Origin: Euryodendron excelsum
Lineage: Eukaryota; Streptophyta; Magnoliopsida; Ericales; Pentaphylacaceae
DNA length: 64,000 bases
NCBI GenBank assembly: GCA_033060915.1
Contig: CM065381.1
Span: forward strand, 33,824,336 to 33,888,335
Reading direction: 5' to 3'
Part shown: in pieces, positions 22,700 through 34,000 of the stretch
Position numbering within the stretch: the first letter of the stretch is position 1
Layout: each line of letters starts with the position of its first letter
Notes under the pieces: model-generated
What the model saw: the letters and a program-made list of their open reading frames with translations, nothing else
What the model was told of the DNA's origin: nothing
The model's database searches: none
Program-made: the position numbers and the translations under genes

Positions 22700-22704
22700 A
22701 CCCG
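22700..22704. repeat. Target-site duplication, right copy (solo LTR)
   Basis: ACCCG directly after the solo LTR terminus GGGCGCGACA; partner of ACTCG at 17850-17854. Confidence 0.75.
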
Positions 22705-22904
22705 GAAGGCCGGAAAAGAGCAAGAACACTTAAAATAGTGTCCCAGAGATATTTGACTTGAAAAATAAGGATAAGATGTGTCGGAAGGGTTGACCGGGCC
22801 TCTAGGGGCGAAACGGTCAATCGGAATGGGAAGCTGCCGAGACGAACTCGAACTGTCCCGGAAGAAGACTTGAGACTTGGAAACATTATTTATAATGTTC
22901 CCAA

Positions 22905-23420
22905 ACGTTGCCAGTTTGATTCCCAGAGCCGGTGTAGTCGAAAAAGGAAACCGACCCACTAGGGGCAAAATGGTCATTTTATATCGGGTTTGTTGGAACT
23001 GACTTGGAATGATCCGAAAGGGCAAAGAAAGGTTGAGAATACTATAAAAATCATTCTCGGGAAGTTACCGGTTTGATACCCAGAGCCAATGTGGTCGAAA
23101 AAGGCGACCGGCCCTCTAGGAGCAAAAGAGTCATTTTGTGCCGGGTTTGTCGGAATTGACTCGGAATGATCTGAAAGGGCAAAGAAAGGTTGAGAATACT
23201 ATAAAAGCATTCTCGGGAAGTTACTGGTTTGATACCCAGTGCCGGTGTGGTCGGAAAAGGAGATCGGCTCACCAAGGACAAAACGGTCATTTTGTGCCGG
23301 GTTTGCCGGAACTGACTTGGAATGATCCGGAAGGATAAAGAAAGGTTGAGAATACTATAAGAAGCAATCTTAGGAGGTTACCAGTTTGATACCCAGAGCC
23401 GGTGTGGTTCCCAGGGCGTT
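22905..23420 (-). repeat. 157-bp type tandem repeats in the A LTR
   Basis: Three to four minus-strand units of the U3 repeat (blocks GTTTGATACCCAGAGCC, GTCATTTT, GGTTGAGAATACTATAA) with a period near 160 bp. This is the most expanded array of this unit in the window. Confidence 0.7.
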
Positions 23421-23869
23421 CGGATGCCTAGGGGCAAAATGGTCATCTTGACCGAAAAGTCTCGAAAAAGGCCCAAGGGGCTGTTTGGTCATTTTTCACC
23501 GAAGTGGGCTAGCATGCACCGGTGTTGACTTGGGTTTTGAGTGTTTCTGCCACTCTGACGGCGGTCGTCGTGACACAGGGGTTTGTTGGCAATTCCTTAT
23601 ATCGACCTGTTTGCGAGTATTTCCGCTACTTTGACGATTCACGATCATTCCCGAGATTGCCTGATCCCGGGAAGCTGCTAAAGGGACTTAGCACTTGAAA
23701 AGTCAACTTTCTCAGAAGGTGTGCCTAAACGGACATTTCTACATTGGCGGGCTAGCTAGTGCCAAAGGTGGACCGTTCTACCATTTAGGGGACTTAGGGT
23801 CTCGTCCCGGTCGACAAGTTTAAAGGGACTTTCCGTTTTGAAGAGATTTTGTTTGAAAATTGCGCTGGA

Positions 23870-24275
23870 CCGTCTTAAGAAATAAACTGTCTTGAGAGAG
23901 GGATTGGAATTGGAAAGGGGTCTTATCGTTTTCGAAAAAACGTGCCTGATTTGGAACCATCTTAAGGAATAAACTGTCTCAATAGAGGGATTGGACTTGG
24001 AAAGGGGTCATATCGTCTTCAAAAAGACGTGCCTAATTTGGAACTGTCTCGAGGAATAAATTGTCTCTAGAGAGGGATTGGACTTGGAAAGGGGTCTTAT
24101 CGTCTTCGGAAAGACATGCCTGATTTGGAACTGTCTCGAGGAATAAATTGTCTCGAGAGAGGGATTGGAATTGGAAAGGGGACTTACCGTTTTTGGAAAG
24201 ACGTGCCTGATTTGGAACCGTCTCGAGGAATAAACTGTCTGGAGAGAGGGTTTGAAATTGGAAAGGACAATGTCC
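23870..24275 (-). repeat. 81-bp hairpin repeats in the A LTR, five units
   Basis: Five units with the cores GAGAGAGGGATTGGA and GGAAAGGGG (reverse strand of the 81-bp unit). Hairpin stems vary, for example CGTCTTCAAAAAGACG near 24013 and CGTTTTCGAAAAAACG near 23927, again with paired changes in several units. Confidence 0.75.
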
Positions 24276-24454
24276 CTAAGGGTATTTTGGTCATTTTGCC
24301 TCTATTTGGGCCTAGTTGGCCCACGAAGCGATGGACAGATGGATTTAGACCTAAAGAGTTTGTTTCGATTGGAATACGTCCATATTGACTTGAGTACAAG
24401 TCTGGACGGAGTATAGACTGTCGAGCGGTAAAAAATGGGGTGCTTACACCCCCT

Positions 24455-25548
24455 CCCTAGCGTTCTGCTTTCCCAGTTTCCTAGCATAGCCGGGATGACC
24501 GTACCTTTACTATTGAGCCCTCCCGCGCTCAACGTGACATCATGAGGCGGCGACTTGTTCTATATATCATCTTCAGCTGCTTCTGCAACAACAACAAGTC
24601 ACTTATGCCTTTCCGGTTAGTGAGCACAGTAGCTGATCTTGGAGTTTTATCTGAGGTGAATTGGGGGTCCTTCTCCTTTGGCTGCTTGCTTTGTTCGATG
24701 CGGGTCCTAATGGAGCTATGAGTACCTGCTTGTTCCTTGCCCTTCAGTTGTCGAGGATGACCTTTATCCTCGTGCTTTGAGGTGGGCTCGTGACCGGGTG
24801 GCCCAGTGATCGGAGATTACTGACGTTGTGATGCTGTGGGTAAACTTGGAGTTGATTAAGGCAAGAGACGTGACTTGGCGGCCCTTCATTGGATCAGTTC
24901 ATTATGAGACAGTGCGGTACTTAGTTCCGTTGTCCCTATCGAGGGCTGCTTTTCTCAGTGACGATACTTGGGAGTCCTATCTACGAGAGCGACACGGGCG
25001 CCAGTTTCAAGAGGAGTTCTGATCAATAGGAGCTCCGCCAGAGTATATGTTTGGAGCCTTGGTGGCGGGAGTGCCTATCCCCTATCAGGAGTGCCAGCCG
25101 GGTGCCGAGTTCTTGCTTCCTCCAGATACGGACTACGCTGCACACTTCGGGGCTCATTCTGTCGGTGCCTTCACCCAATTTGAGGTAGTAGTTAGCGAAT
25201 ACGCTGTGGGCCAGGAGGTGGTTGGCTTGTGGCACCGTGCTGGGGGATACGTGCCCTAGGCTGAGTTTACTGTTGTAAGGGATCAGAGGGATCGTTACCC
25301 GATGGAGCGAGATCATTATCAGGTAGAGGTGGCTTCCTTGACGGCTTGGATAGCCTGGATAGGAGGTGGCCGGGTATGTCATCTTTTCTTTCCTTATTCT
25401 TGCTCTGCTGTTGTTTGGTTCTTCTTTCATGTGGCTGATTTCGGTTCTATCTTCTCTACAGGATGTTGGTGCTTCGAGTAGTTATCCACCTTCTCCGATG
25501 CTGGGTTTCCGGGATTTCGATCCAGATCACATTGACTTTGACCTTTGA
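24455..25548 (+). pseudogene. PMD protein, antisense gene of element B, broken
   Basis: The same C-terminal PMD segment as in A, starting at almost the same codon (RSAFPVS) directly after the LTR end. It keeps SVHYETVRYLVPLSLSRAAF and AEFLLPPDTDYAAHFGA. Damage: about 55 bp lost near 24706; TGA at 24807-24809 and 25020-25022 and TAG at 25257-25259, each where another copy has CGA or CAG. The C-terminal intron is intact by its signals (GTATGT at 25374, CAG ending at 25461; 88 bp). The last exon gives the acidic Asp/Phe tail and ends at TGA 25546-25548. It is convergent with gag of the same element. Confidence 0.75.
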
Positions 25549-27504
25549 TAGATGTCCCTTGTGGAGACTCTAATCTTCCTTTGCCCCTATTCCTGCGATG
25601 TATTTATGTCAGATAGTTTTATTTTGCAAGTTTTGTACAAAAATGGATATTTATGGTATTTAGATGCACGGATAGATAGAGACATTTATGATCTTTATAG
25701 CAAGACATATGATCAGATGCATGTGATGGATGATGATGTCATGTATCTATTACAGGGGTTGATGTTAGTGACTCCTGTTTTTACGTGGAGTTATGTCCTA
25801 TGCAAAACTCATATGGTTTTTTTTGTATGCATATATTAGAAATACATTAACTAATAGAATGACAAGGGGTGTTGCCGAACTCGATATCTTTGGAATGGTA
25901 ACTCCTGTCCTTTCAGGGGTCTAACCTCTCCTCTGGCTTAACCTTACCTTGATTGGATGATAGCACTTCGCACCTTTCTCAACCTTTTGATCGCCTCCGA
26001 CTCTCTACCTCGGGGTTAGTGTATATGATTATTGGGCTGAAACTCTTAACTCTCGAGGTTTTAGCAACAGCTTGCCTGACCTTTAGTAGAGTGATAAGTG
26101 GCCAGTCCTTCAATCCTAGGAGACTTTGCTTTAGGACCGTAGTGTAGGCTAGGTTATGGGGTTTTCGAAACAATGAGATGTACAGGCTCAAATTTAATGA
26201 TGTTTTCAATAGGGCTTAGATCCATACCATCCTTAATTATTTTCTTCTTCCAGTAGGGTTAACATTTGTTCTTGGCTTTGGCAGCATGTCCAGCTCATTT
26301 AGATCAAGCAATCCGTTTTCAATCAGAGTGGACTTTAGTAAGGTTGTAATGTAAGCCAAGGTTTTGGGGTTTTTGTAAGAAAGGGTAAAGGCTCGAACCT
26401 ATTGTTTCTACTAGGTTTCTTCATAACCTAGGATCACCTTTAAATTTCCTTCTTACTTTTAGTATATACTTCTCAGGAGCAACAATGACTCTTTTCTTTC
26501 ACCCTTTCTATATGCTTTTTGAGATAAACACGACTCTCTTCTCTTTCGATCTTCTTATTATGCTTTTGAAGATAACTTAATCATGGCTTTTTTCAGGCCT
26601 TTCCTTAGATCTTCTTATTATGCTTTTTGTTTTCGGCCTCTTGCCCCTTGGCAACTTTTTTCCTTTGTTTTATCCTTTTTATCTTTTTTTTTTTCTTTTT
26701 TATGGAACGAGTAATTCTACCATCCCTTTTACTTTAAACTTTTTCGTTAGAGGTTCAATCTAATCCAATGTGGGCGGTGATCCTTAGGTTAGGGTTTTCT
26801 CAAAGAAAATAAATGGCTCAACGGGTTTGGGCAAAGGATTGCTTTTGACTATATGGGAAATGAAATGAGGGCCTCTCTTCACTTTGAATTAGATTACTTG
26901 ATCTATAAAGCTTTCGATACTATCCTAGCATGATAGAGGTGGATACCATTCCTAGAGTTCTCAACTATTGTCTGCCCCAGTGTGGGGAGGACAGTCTTAG
27001 ATCGGGGTTGACAAAGAAAACTTCGTTTGTTGCAAGGCTCTAGGGGTTAAACAAAGGGAATATAAACACTTGTTCTTTGAGATAGAGAAATGAAATGTGG
27101 CTCCTCTTCATTTTGATAATCTGGCCATACATCGCTTAGCTTTAGTGTCTCGCAAGTGTTGCCTTTGGGTAGTATCCTCACTCATCCAAGAACTCTCTTT
27201 TTTTGGAAAGCTGATCATTAAGGGAGTGCTCAACTCATGCTATCATCCCTTCAAGTCAAACTGACCCTTAAGATAAACCATGCCCCTTGCGTAGAAAGTA
27301 GTTACTATTCACAAGAGACATATAAGATAGCAGCAGTGAACAAGAGGACTATCATTTGATTATTATCGTCATTTTTATGAAATGCATAAAGTTCTTAAGC
27401 AGTAAGAAAATGTAAGCATCAATTTAGAGATAGGAAGTAAAAGGGATAGTAAGAAAGTGGGTGAAAACACCCCTCTCTTGTACGCTTTTGAAGGGATTCT
27501 TGTT
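25549..27504. other. Conserved noncoding spacer of element B
   Basis: About 1.95 kb without coding potential, collinear with the spacers of A and C. No pol motif is visible. Confidence 0.6.
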
Positions 27505-29579
27505 TTAGTAAGGCCTTGGAACAATGCTCACATCTTCGATACTCCATTCATGATTCAGGTCCTTAGCCAGGGCAAGACAGGCAAAGGCTTCTGCTAGAGC
27601 TCTGGACATGTCGGTAGTGATGACGCAGTCAGTAGCTTCATTGATCTCTTTCTTGTTCTTTGCAACAGGTCCTTCTGTAAATAGGATGGCTAGTTCACCT
27701 CCTTCTAATCCCTAGCCCATATCTTCATAGTTGTACTAGGTCGCGGGCCAAGGGTTTTCCAATAAGTGACTGTCAACCGCAGCATACTTTAGATATAGAA
27801 ACTCAGCGCCCCATCCATCAATAGCCATGTTTTCAGTAAGCTATTCTTTCGGAAACATTGGCTCCTCAACTGGCCAATCAGAAGCATCAGGCACCTCATG
27901 AGGATTATAGGGATAGATCGGGCCTAATGGGAAGTCTTCCTCCCAGTCATCTTCTTCCTTGGTCTCCCAATTGTCCTCATAATCTTCGGCCTCAGGCTCG
28001 TCAAACTCTTCCTTGTCTTCCATTTCTACTAGTATCATATTGACGGTGTGATCTGGCAGAGGGTTAGTGGTCACATTAGGGGTTAGAGCAGGTTTTACCG
28101 GTTACAGATCAATGGTATTGTTGTCAATAAGGTCTTGGATTTTGTGCCTTAGAGCGAAGCAGCTTTCGGTGTCATGCCCTTGGCCACCCGAATGATATTT
28201 ACAAGTACGGGCAGCATTGAAGGTTGGGGGTAGAGGGCTTGGTAATGGATGAGCAGGTATGGGCTTCAAAATATTGTTCTTCAGAAGGTTGTGGTAAGCC
28301 TCGGTTTGGGTGCAAGCTAAGGTATAAAAAACACAGGTGCATCGGGCAAGCCTATTAAAGTTGGGTCGTGCCCTAGCAGGGCCGTAGTTAAGGGTTGGAG
28401 TAGGCATGGTTAAAATGGGTAAGGGTAGGACAGGAGGTGACTGTGGTGGCGGTCGGTATTGAGGTAATTAGCTAGGCAGGACAATATATTGGGGGGATAG
28501 GCTAGGCAGGATGGCAAACACTTCGCTTTTCTTCTTGATTGCGCCCCTTGCAGTAGCCACCTTATTGGCTATGTTGGCTGTGTATTCTCCATTCTTGGCG
28601 TAGAAGTCCACAATCCTCCCTGTCTTGAGACCATTTTCTATCATCTCCCTTTGCATGATGAGCTCGAAGAAGCTTTTCCCTACACTTGTGCAGAGCTTCT
28701 CATAGTATATACCTTGAAAAGTGTGCACAAACAGTTGTACGTACTCCTTTTCTTCCAGTAGGGGATTGACATGTGCAGTGGCCTCCCTCCATCTTAGGGC
28801 ATATCCTTTAAAGCTTTCCTTCTCACCTTTACTCATCGTCATCAGGGACCATCGATCAGAAGTAAGGTCGATGTTATGACGATATTGGGCTTTGAACGCA
28901 TTGACCAGCTCGATCCAAGTTGTGATCTTCCTTAGGTCTAGACGGGCGAACCATTGTAGAGCAGACCCAATGAGGCTATGTTAGAATAACTGCATGAGGA
29001 GCTTCAGGTCGTTGCCGTGACTGCTTAGCGCTCCAGCATAGAGACGAAGATGAGCAACGGGGTTAACAGTGCCGTCGTACTTCTGGAAGTCAGGCATTTT
29101 GAACCTATAGGGTCTTGGGTGGTCAGGAAAGAAACATAACTCGTCGTAGGTAGTGAAACCGTAGGCTTCATGGCCATGGAGACTTCACAGTGAACCCTCT
29201 AGCCCTTGGATTTTCAGATTGAGAGGGTCTAGGGGGGCTTTCTTTACGACAGACAAAAATAATATGGTCTCCGCCTCTTCAGCGCTGATTCTTTTGGCAT
29301 CCTCCTTGTTCCTCCCAATATTGTCAGATTGAAGCACAATCCTTGGATTAGCGGGTTCAGGGTCCTTGGACGAAGTCATGGATGATGATGGGACTGCGGC
29401 AGCATCCTTCATAGCCATAGTTTGAATGAGTTTGAGCATCTCATCCATCTTGGTCCTCATTTCATTGACCACTTCTCGAGAAACTTGAGATGATTCTTTA
29501 GGGTCAGCAGCCATCAGTGATGCTCTTTGCCGGGTGGTAATGGGATCCCTAGTGGATGTTGCCCCTTCTTGGGAGCAAT
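27505..29579 (-). pseudogene. gag: Gag polyprotein of element B (Retrotrans_gag capsid + knuckle), with in-frame stops
   Basis: The most complete gag in the window. From the ATG at 29514 to the stop at 27505 the frame is unbroken by shifts (670 codons) but holds stops at 29185, about 28983, 28468, 28102, 27841 and further on. Order: N-terminal helical region (MRTKMDEMLKLIQTMAMKDA), capsid region with KMPDFQKYDGTVNPVAHL, a central block FKGYALRWREATAHVNP and VQLFVHTFQGIYYEKL typical of Retrotrans_gag (PF03732), knuckle CKYHSGGQGHDTESC (28159-28203), a Glu/Asp-rich segment, and the end PRPY. A related reading upstream to 29579 (IAPKK in both B and F) suggests that the true start is a little further 5'. 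No protease or pol follows. The product would assemble particles and bind RNA; this copy is dead. Confidence 0.8.
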
Positions 29580-31010
29580 GTTAACTCAGTGCAGGGCGAT
29601 TTCTGTAAAATAAAAAGGAAAAAGACAAAAACAAAAAAACACAAATCGCAAGTCAATTTCTGATTTTTAAAGAGCTTTATGCAATGCATGTCCTAGGGTG
29701 TCCCTATTTAAAAGGGAAACTAATCATAATGTATTGGCCCATTTTTGGAGATAACAGTTTCTGCCCCTGTATGCAGATACTTTACCATCAGATGGGGGAC
29801 TTCATCCATTCACATCTTCATCCATCCATTTGCTCAAGGAATATAGAGAAATACATTTTAACTTTGGGTTTAAGATAAAAAAGAATTGAAATACATTTTA
29901 ATAAAGGGAGGGGGAACATTTTCCTTTGGGGGTTCCACCTATCTAGTTTTACATAAGAAGTCCTAAACTACTCTTGAGTCTTTGGATTTGGTGTCGATGA
30001 AGTCGCTGAGAAACCTTGTTGACTGATTGCCCCTTGTCTTCTTGGCAACCCTATCTCCGTGAGCATAGAGGGATTGGGGCCCCTCTTACGGAATGAATTG
30101 ATGTGCATGTCATGAGTCCTTAGGGTTACATAGGAACCCTTAGGGTTTGGTTAGGTTTAATGCATAGGAGAGTGAACTAGGTGTCACTCTCTTTGGGTTG
30201 ATCATATGCATGAGAATGTAGTAACTTGAGTTACTTGGAACTCTCACCTTAACATGGAATATGAAATGCATGAAAATGGAAGCATAGAGTATAAAGAGAG
30301 AGAATACAGTTGAAGTACATATGCATCTATGAGCATTTAGATAGGCATTATAACAATAAGAATACAGTCATTATAACAACAGGAATAAACAGGTATAAAT
30401 AAAAGTAAGAGCAGTCGCCCTTTCCTCCATGGTTTTGAAAACGGTGTGTGTGTCTTAAATCTGGCAGAAGTTCGGCTATGCAAGGTGTCTATATGAGCAT
30501 GACGTTGAGGGTTAACTAATGCACCCTAAAAAGGCTCGGTCCCCGGATTTTCAAACCCAGGCCCACTCCTCAAGGTGGTGCCATGATTGGTTGGTGATCC
30601 GAGCAGGGAAACCATCAAAAGGCCTTAGGAGACGAAACTGATACAACATCTTGCCTACAACCAATATACCAATGCAAGTATGCAAAATGCAAGTGCACAT
30701 GCAGTGTGTGTGTGTGATTTTTGAAAGAGGAGGAAAGAGCCCAATAACTCCCATCCATCATGTTCATCACATTCATGCAAGGCAGTTAATAAAATTTAAA
30801 CAAAAAGCGCACCTACAAAAGAAAGATGCAAGAGTTAGTATGTGGATGGCAAACTTAATACAAGATAATATGAATAAATGCATGTTTTTTTAAAAAAATT
30901 TTGAAAATTTGGTTTTGAAAAGTTATAGTGAATAGGATTGAACAAGTTAATTGAAGACTCTACATGGGTGAAGGGTAAAGAGACATGACTACGGCCTAAC
31001 CCTCTAAGTG
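29580..31010 (-). other. 5' leader of element B (noncoding)
   Basis: Collinear with the A leader. Possible intron signals: donor GTAAAG at 29785 and acceptor TTTTACAG ending at 29603 (183 bp) just before gag; another acceptor of the TTTGTAG type near 30808. No ORF of interest. Confidence 0.5.
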
Positions 31011-31028
31011 TTCCCAGCGGAGTCGCCA
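31011..31028 (-). promoter_or_regulatory. Primer-binding site of element B, fused to LTR interior
   Basis: TGGCGACTCCGCTGGGAA on the minus strand, one base changed from the A site. It runs directly into CACTCGAGG of the LTR, so the last twenty-odd bases of the LTR (the GGGCGCGACA end) and the two-base spacer are deleted. Confidence 0.75.
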
Positions 31029-34000
31029 CTCGAGGAATGCACACACAAGCGGGAAAAACACTGTACTCTCTCGTTAGAACTCATCCTCCTAGAAGAATGA
31101 GTGCGACTAGGTTTGAATTGAAAATAAATTTGAATTAAGGGCTTTTGAAAAATAATTTGGAGTCGCCACCTAACTTAATTAAGATAAGTTAGGTCACCTA
31201 AAAACTAAGCACAATCCAAAGACTACACTTAGGGTTTTCGGAAAACGATTTTGAAAAACATCCTCAAGAGAGGGTTTTTAGGAAAACAGGTTGTTTGGAA
31301 ACCTTTAAAAAATATTTAAGCCCTTTTAGAAAAATAACTCCATTTTGGTCTTTCGAAAACAGTGATCTAGGTTTGAAGGTTGGTTACATGTAGGGCAGAT
31401 GCACTAAGCCATCACCCTTCCCCGCCCTTGCGGTACCTACATGTGTATTCACCCTAGATTCACCTATGAGAGTCTTCAACTAACAATTGTCCGATCCTAT
31501 CTACTTTAGAAAAAGAATGTTTTAAAAAATGATGCATAACATGCAAGTGCAAGAAAAGAAAGTTGGAAAATAGATTTGGAAAGAAATTGATTTGATTTAA
31601 AAAGAAACTTGAAAAGATGGATTTGATTTGATTTTGAAAATAGATTTAAGAAAAGAGATTTAAAAAGAATTATGAAATTGGAAATTGGAAAAAGGAAAAA
31701 GGTTGTGGAAATAGAAGATTGAAAAAGGTTGTGACCGCACCCACGAGGGTTGCCAATGTATCTTTTCTGAGGAACCAGGTCAGTCGTAGTTCGGATAAGA
31801 GTCCGATAGAAAATAGATTTTTGATTTGAACTTAGAATAGAAGATTGGAAACTAAAATTTGGAATTGAAAGGATTAAGAAATTGATTTGGAAAAGATTGA
31901 GGTTTATGAAACCTAGACTTAGGAAGATAGGATTTATGAAAGACTCGAGATTAAGAAATATTTGACTCGAATGTTGGACTTGGAAGATTAGGGAAGTTGG
32001 AATTTAGGAAAGATTCAAATTAGGAAAGGTTCCGTTTTAGGAAAGTTTCATTTTAGGAAAGTGTCATTTTAGGAAAGTTTTGAATTAGGAAAGTTTCATT
32101 CTAGGAAATGTTTTGAAATAAGGAAGTTTTAAGTTTAGAAAATTTTAGATTTGGAAATATTCGAATTTAGAAAGTTTGGCAGTTTAGAAAGATTTAAAAT
32201 ATTAGAGTTGAAAAGTTCAGATTTGGAAAGGTATAGAATTAGGAAAAGATTGAATTAGGAAATATTTAGAAACTTAAAGTTTAAGGGAAGATTTAAAAGT
32301 TTATGTTTTGAAAACCTAAGGTTTAGGAAGGTAGGAGATTAGGAAGGATTTGAATTAGGAAAGGTTTAGACTTGGAAGGATTGAGATTCCTATTTCCTAA
32401 AACAAGGGATTGGATTTTGTTTCTAAAAAGAGATGTTTGATTTTGTTTCCAAAAACGGAGGATAGGATCTAGTTTCCTAAACGGGAAGATTGGATTTGGT
32501 TTCCTAAAGGGAAGATTGGATTTGACATGGATTTGGAAGGTGAAGTTTTAGAAACACTAGACTTGGAAGACTATAGTTTTGATGTAGAAAATAGGTTTTG
32601 GAAACCTAGGATTTAGATGTAAAAAGGAGATTTTGGAAACCTAGGTTTTGAGACAAAATAGGAAATTGGAAATTATGTGTTTGGAAAGAAAATTAAGGTT
32701 TCCTAATCATTGGCTGTAGGCTTTAACTTGGACTCTAAGAAAAGAGATTTTTGGAAAGTGAGTTTTTAGAAAGGGAGATTTTTGGAAGGAAATCCTTGAG
32801 AGGAGTTTTTAGAAAGTAAGTTTTGAAGAGAGAGAGTTTTTGGAAGGGGATTTTTGGAAAGAGATTGTTGGAAAGAGTTTTTAGGAAAGAGATTTAGGGA
32901 GAGAGTTTTCTAAGAAGGAAACCTAAGAAGTGTTTTTAGGAAAAGAATTTTGAAGAGAACTTTTTGGTAAGGAGTTTGAAAAGAAGTTTTGAAAAATAGA
33001 TTTTTGGAGGGAGCTTTTAAAAACAATTTTAGAAAAAAGATTGGAGAGAGTTTATGGAAAGCGTGTTTGCAAAGAGATCTTTAGAGGGAGAGATTTGAAA
33101 AGAGAGTTTTTAGAAAGTATATAAAATATCTCACTTTCCTAAAGCGATTCTAATCATAAGAAGGTTAGAACCACTTTAAGATAGTGGTTTTGAAAACAAC
33201 AAGGATTTTAAAAATATGGATCATATTGGTCACTTTAAATGTAACACTTTTCTAAAGCAACCCTAGCCATGGAAAGGCTAGAATCACCTTAGGATTGTGA
33301 TTTTGAAAACAAGTTTTGAAAAAGAAGATTTTGATGTGAGCTTTTGAAAACGAGTTTGAAAATGAATTTTGGAAGAATGCAAGATCATGATATGCACAAT
33401 GCAAATTGGGGTCGTGAACATACAAGGCTAAAGGCTTCACCACATAATCAAGGGGGGCGAACCCACGTGGTCTTCGGTTAGACTAAAAGAAAGCCCCCGA
33501 CACGGTGACCCTCCAATAGCCTAATCCTACACATGGACCGGGAAGTCCCTTGTTTCAAACATGCAAGAAAGGGAGGGAAGAAGATGAGGGATTAAAATAG
33601 AAGAAAACCCAAGTGGGTTAGGAGAGAGAAAAGAGGGGTAAGATGCGTAAACTTAAAGAGAAAGCCTACCTTATGTCTTGTTATTTTGCTTTGCTTTGCG
33701 TGCTTTGCTTTTCTTGCTTTGCTTCAGTCTTCGTCTTGATCTTCAAGAACTTGTCTTGATCTTCGAGAGCTTTAGGTTCCAGCACTTCAAATCTTCAATG
33801 GAGGCTTTGGAGGCTAATGTATGAGTGTATATGAGTGTGTAGGAGGCTAAGGTTTGTGTATGGAGGCTAGGGTTTAGGAAAACCTAAGGAGAGTAGGGTT
33901 TAGTGAGGCGACGAGCTCTGTATATCGAAAATTAGGGTTTTCAGACTGAGTTTGCGGACCTCTTTCACGCTAGAGGAGGCTTTGTATTTGTATAGGGAAG

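Larger units (their letters stand above)
14306..24448 (-). mobile_element. LTR of element A (minus), split by a solo LTR
   Basis: The left end is TATCGCGCCC (TG mutated to TA at 14306), next to the PBS of A. The right end is the canonical GGTGCTTACA at 24448. The LTR proper is 14306-17854 plus 22705-24448, about 5.3 kb; the solo LTR at 17855-22699 and its target duplication interrupt it. The right end abuts truncated PMD sequence of element B rather than a PPT. So this LTR is the 5' LTR of A on its left side, while on its right it occupies the place of the B 3' LTR. Its TATA box is at 17580-17587 and its palindromes at about 17603-17705. Confidence 0.8.

Noticed and set aside
24184..24532. 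ORFs on both strands of the A LTR end
   Set aside because: They lie in the 81-bp repeats and LTR terminus and mirror those in LTR-2 and C; no domain.
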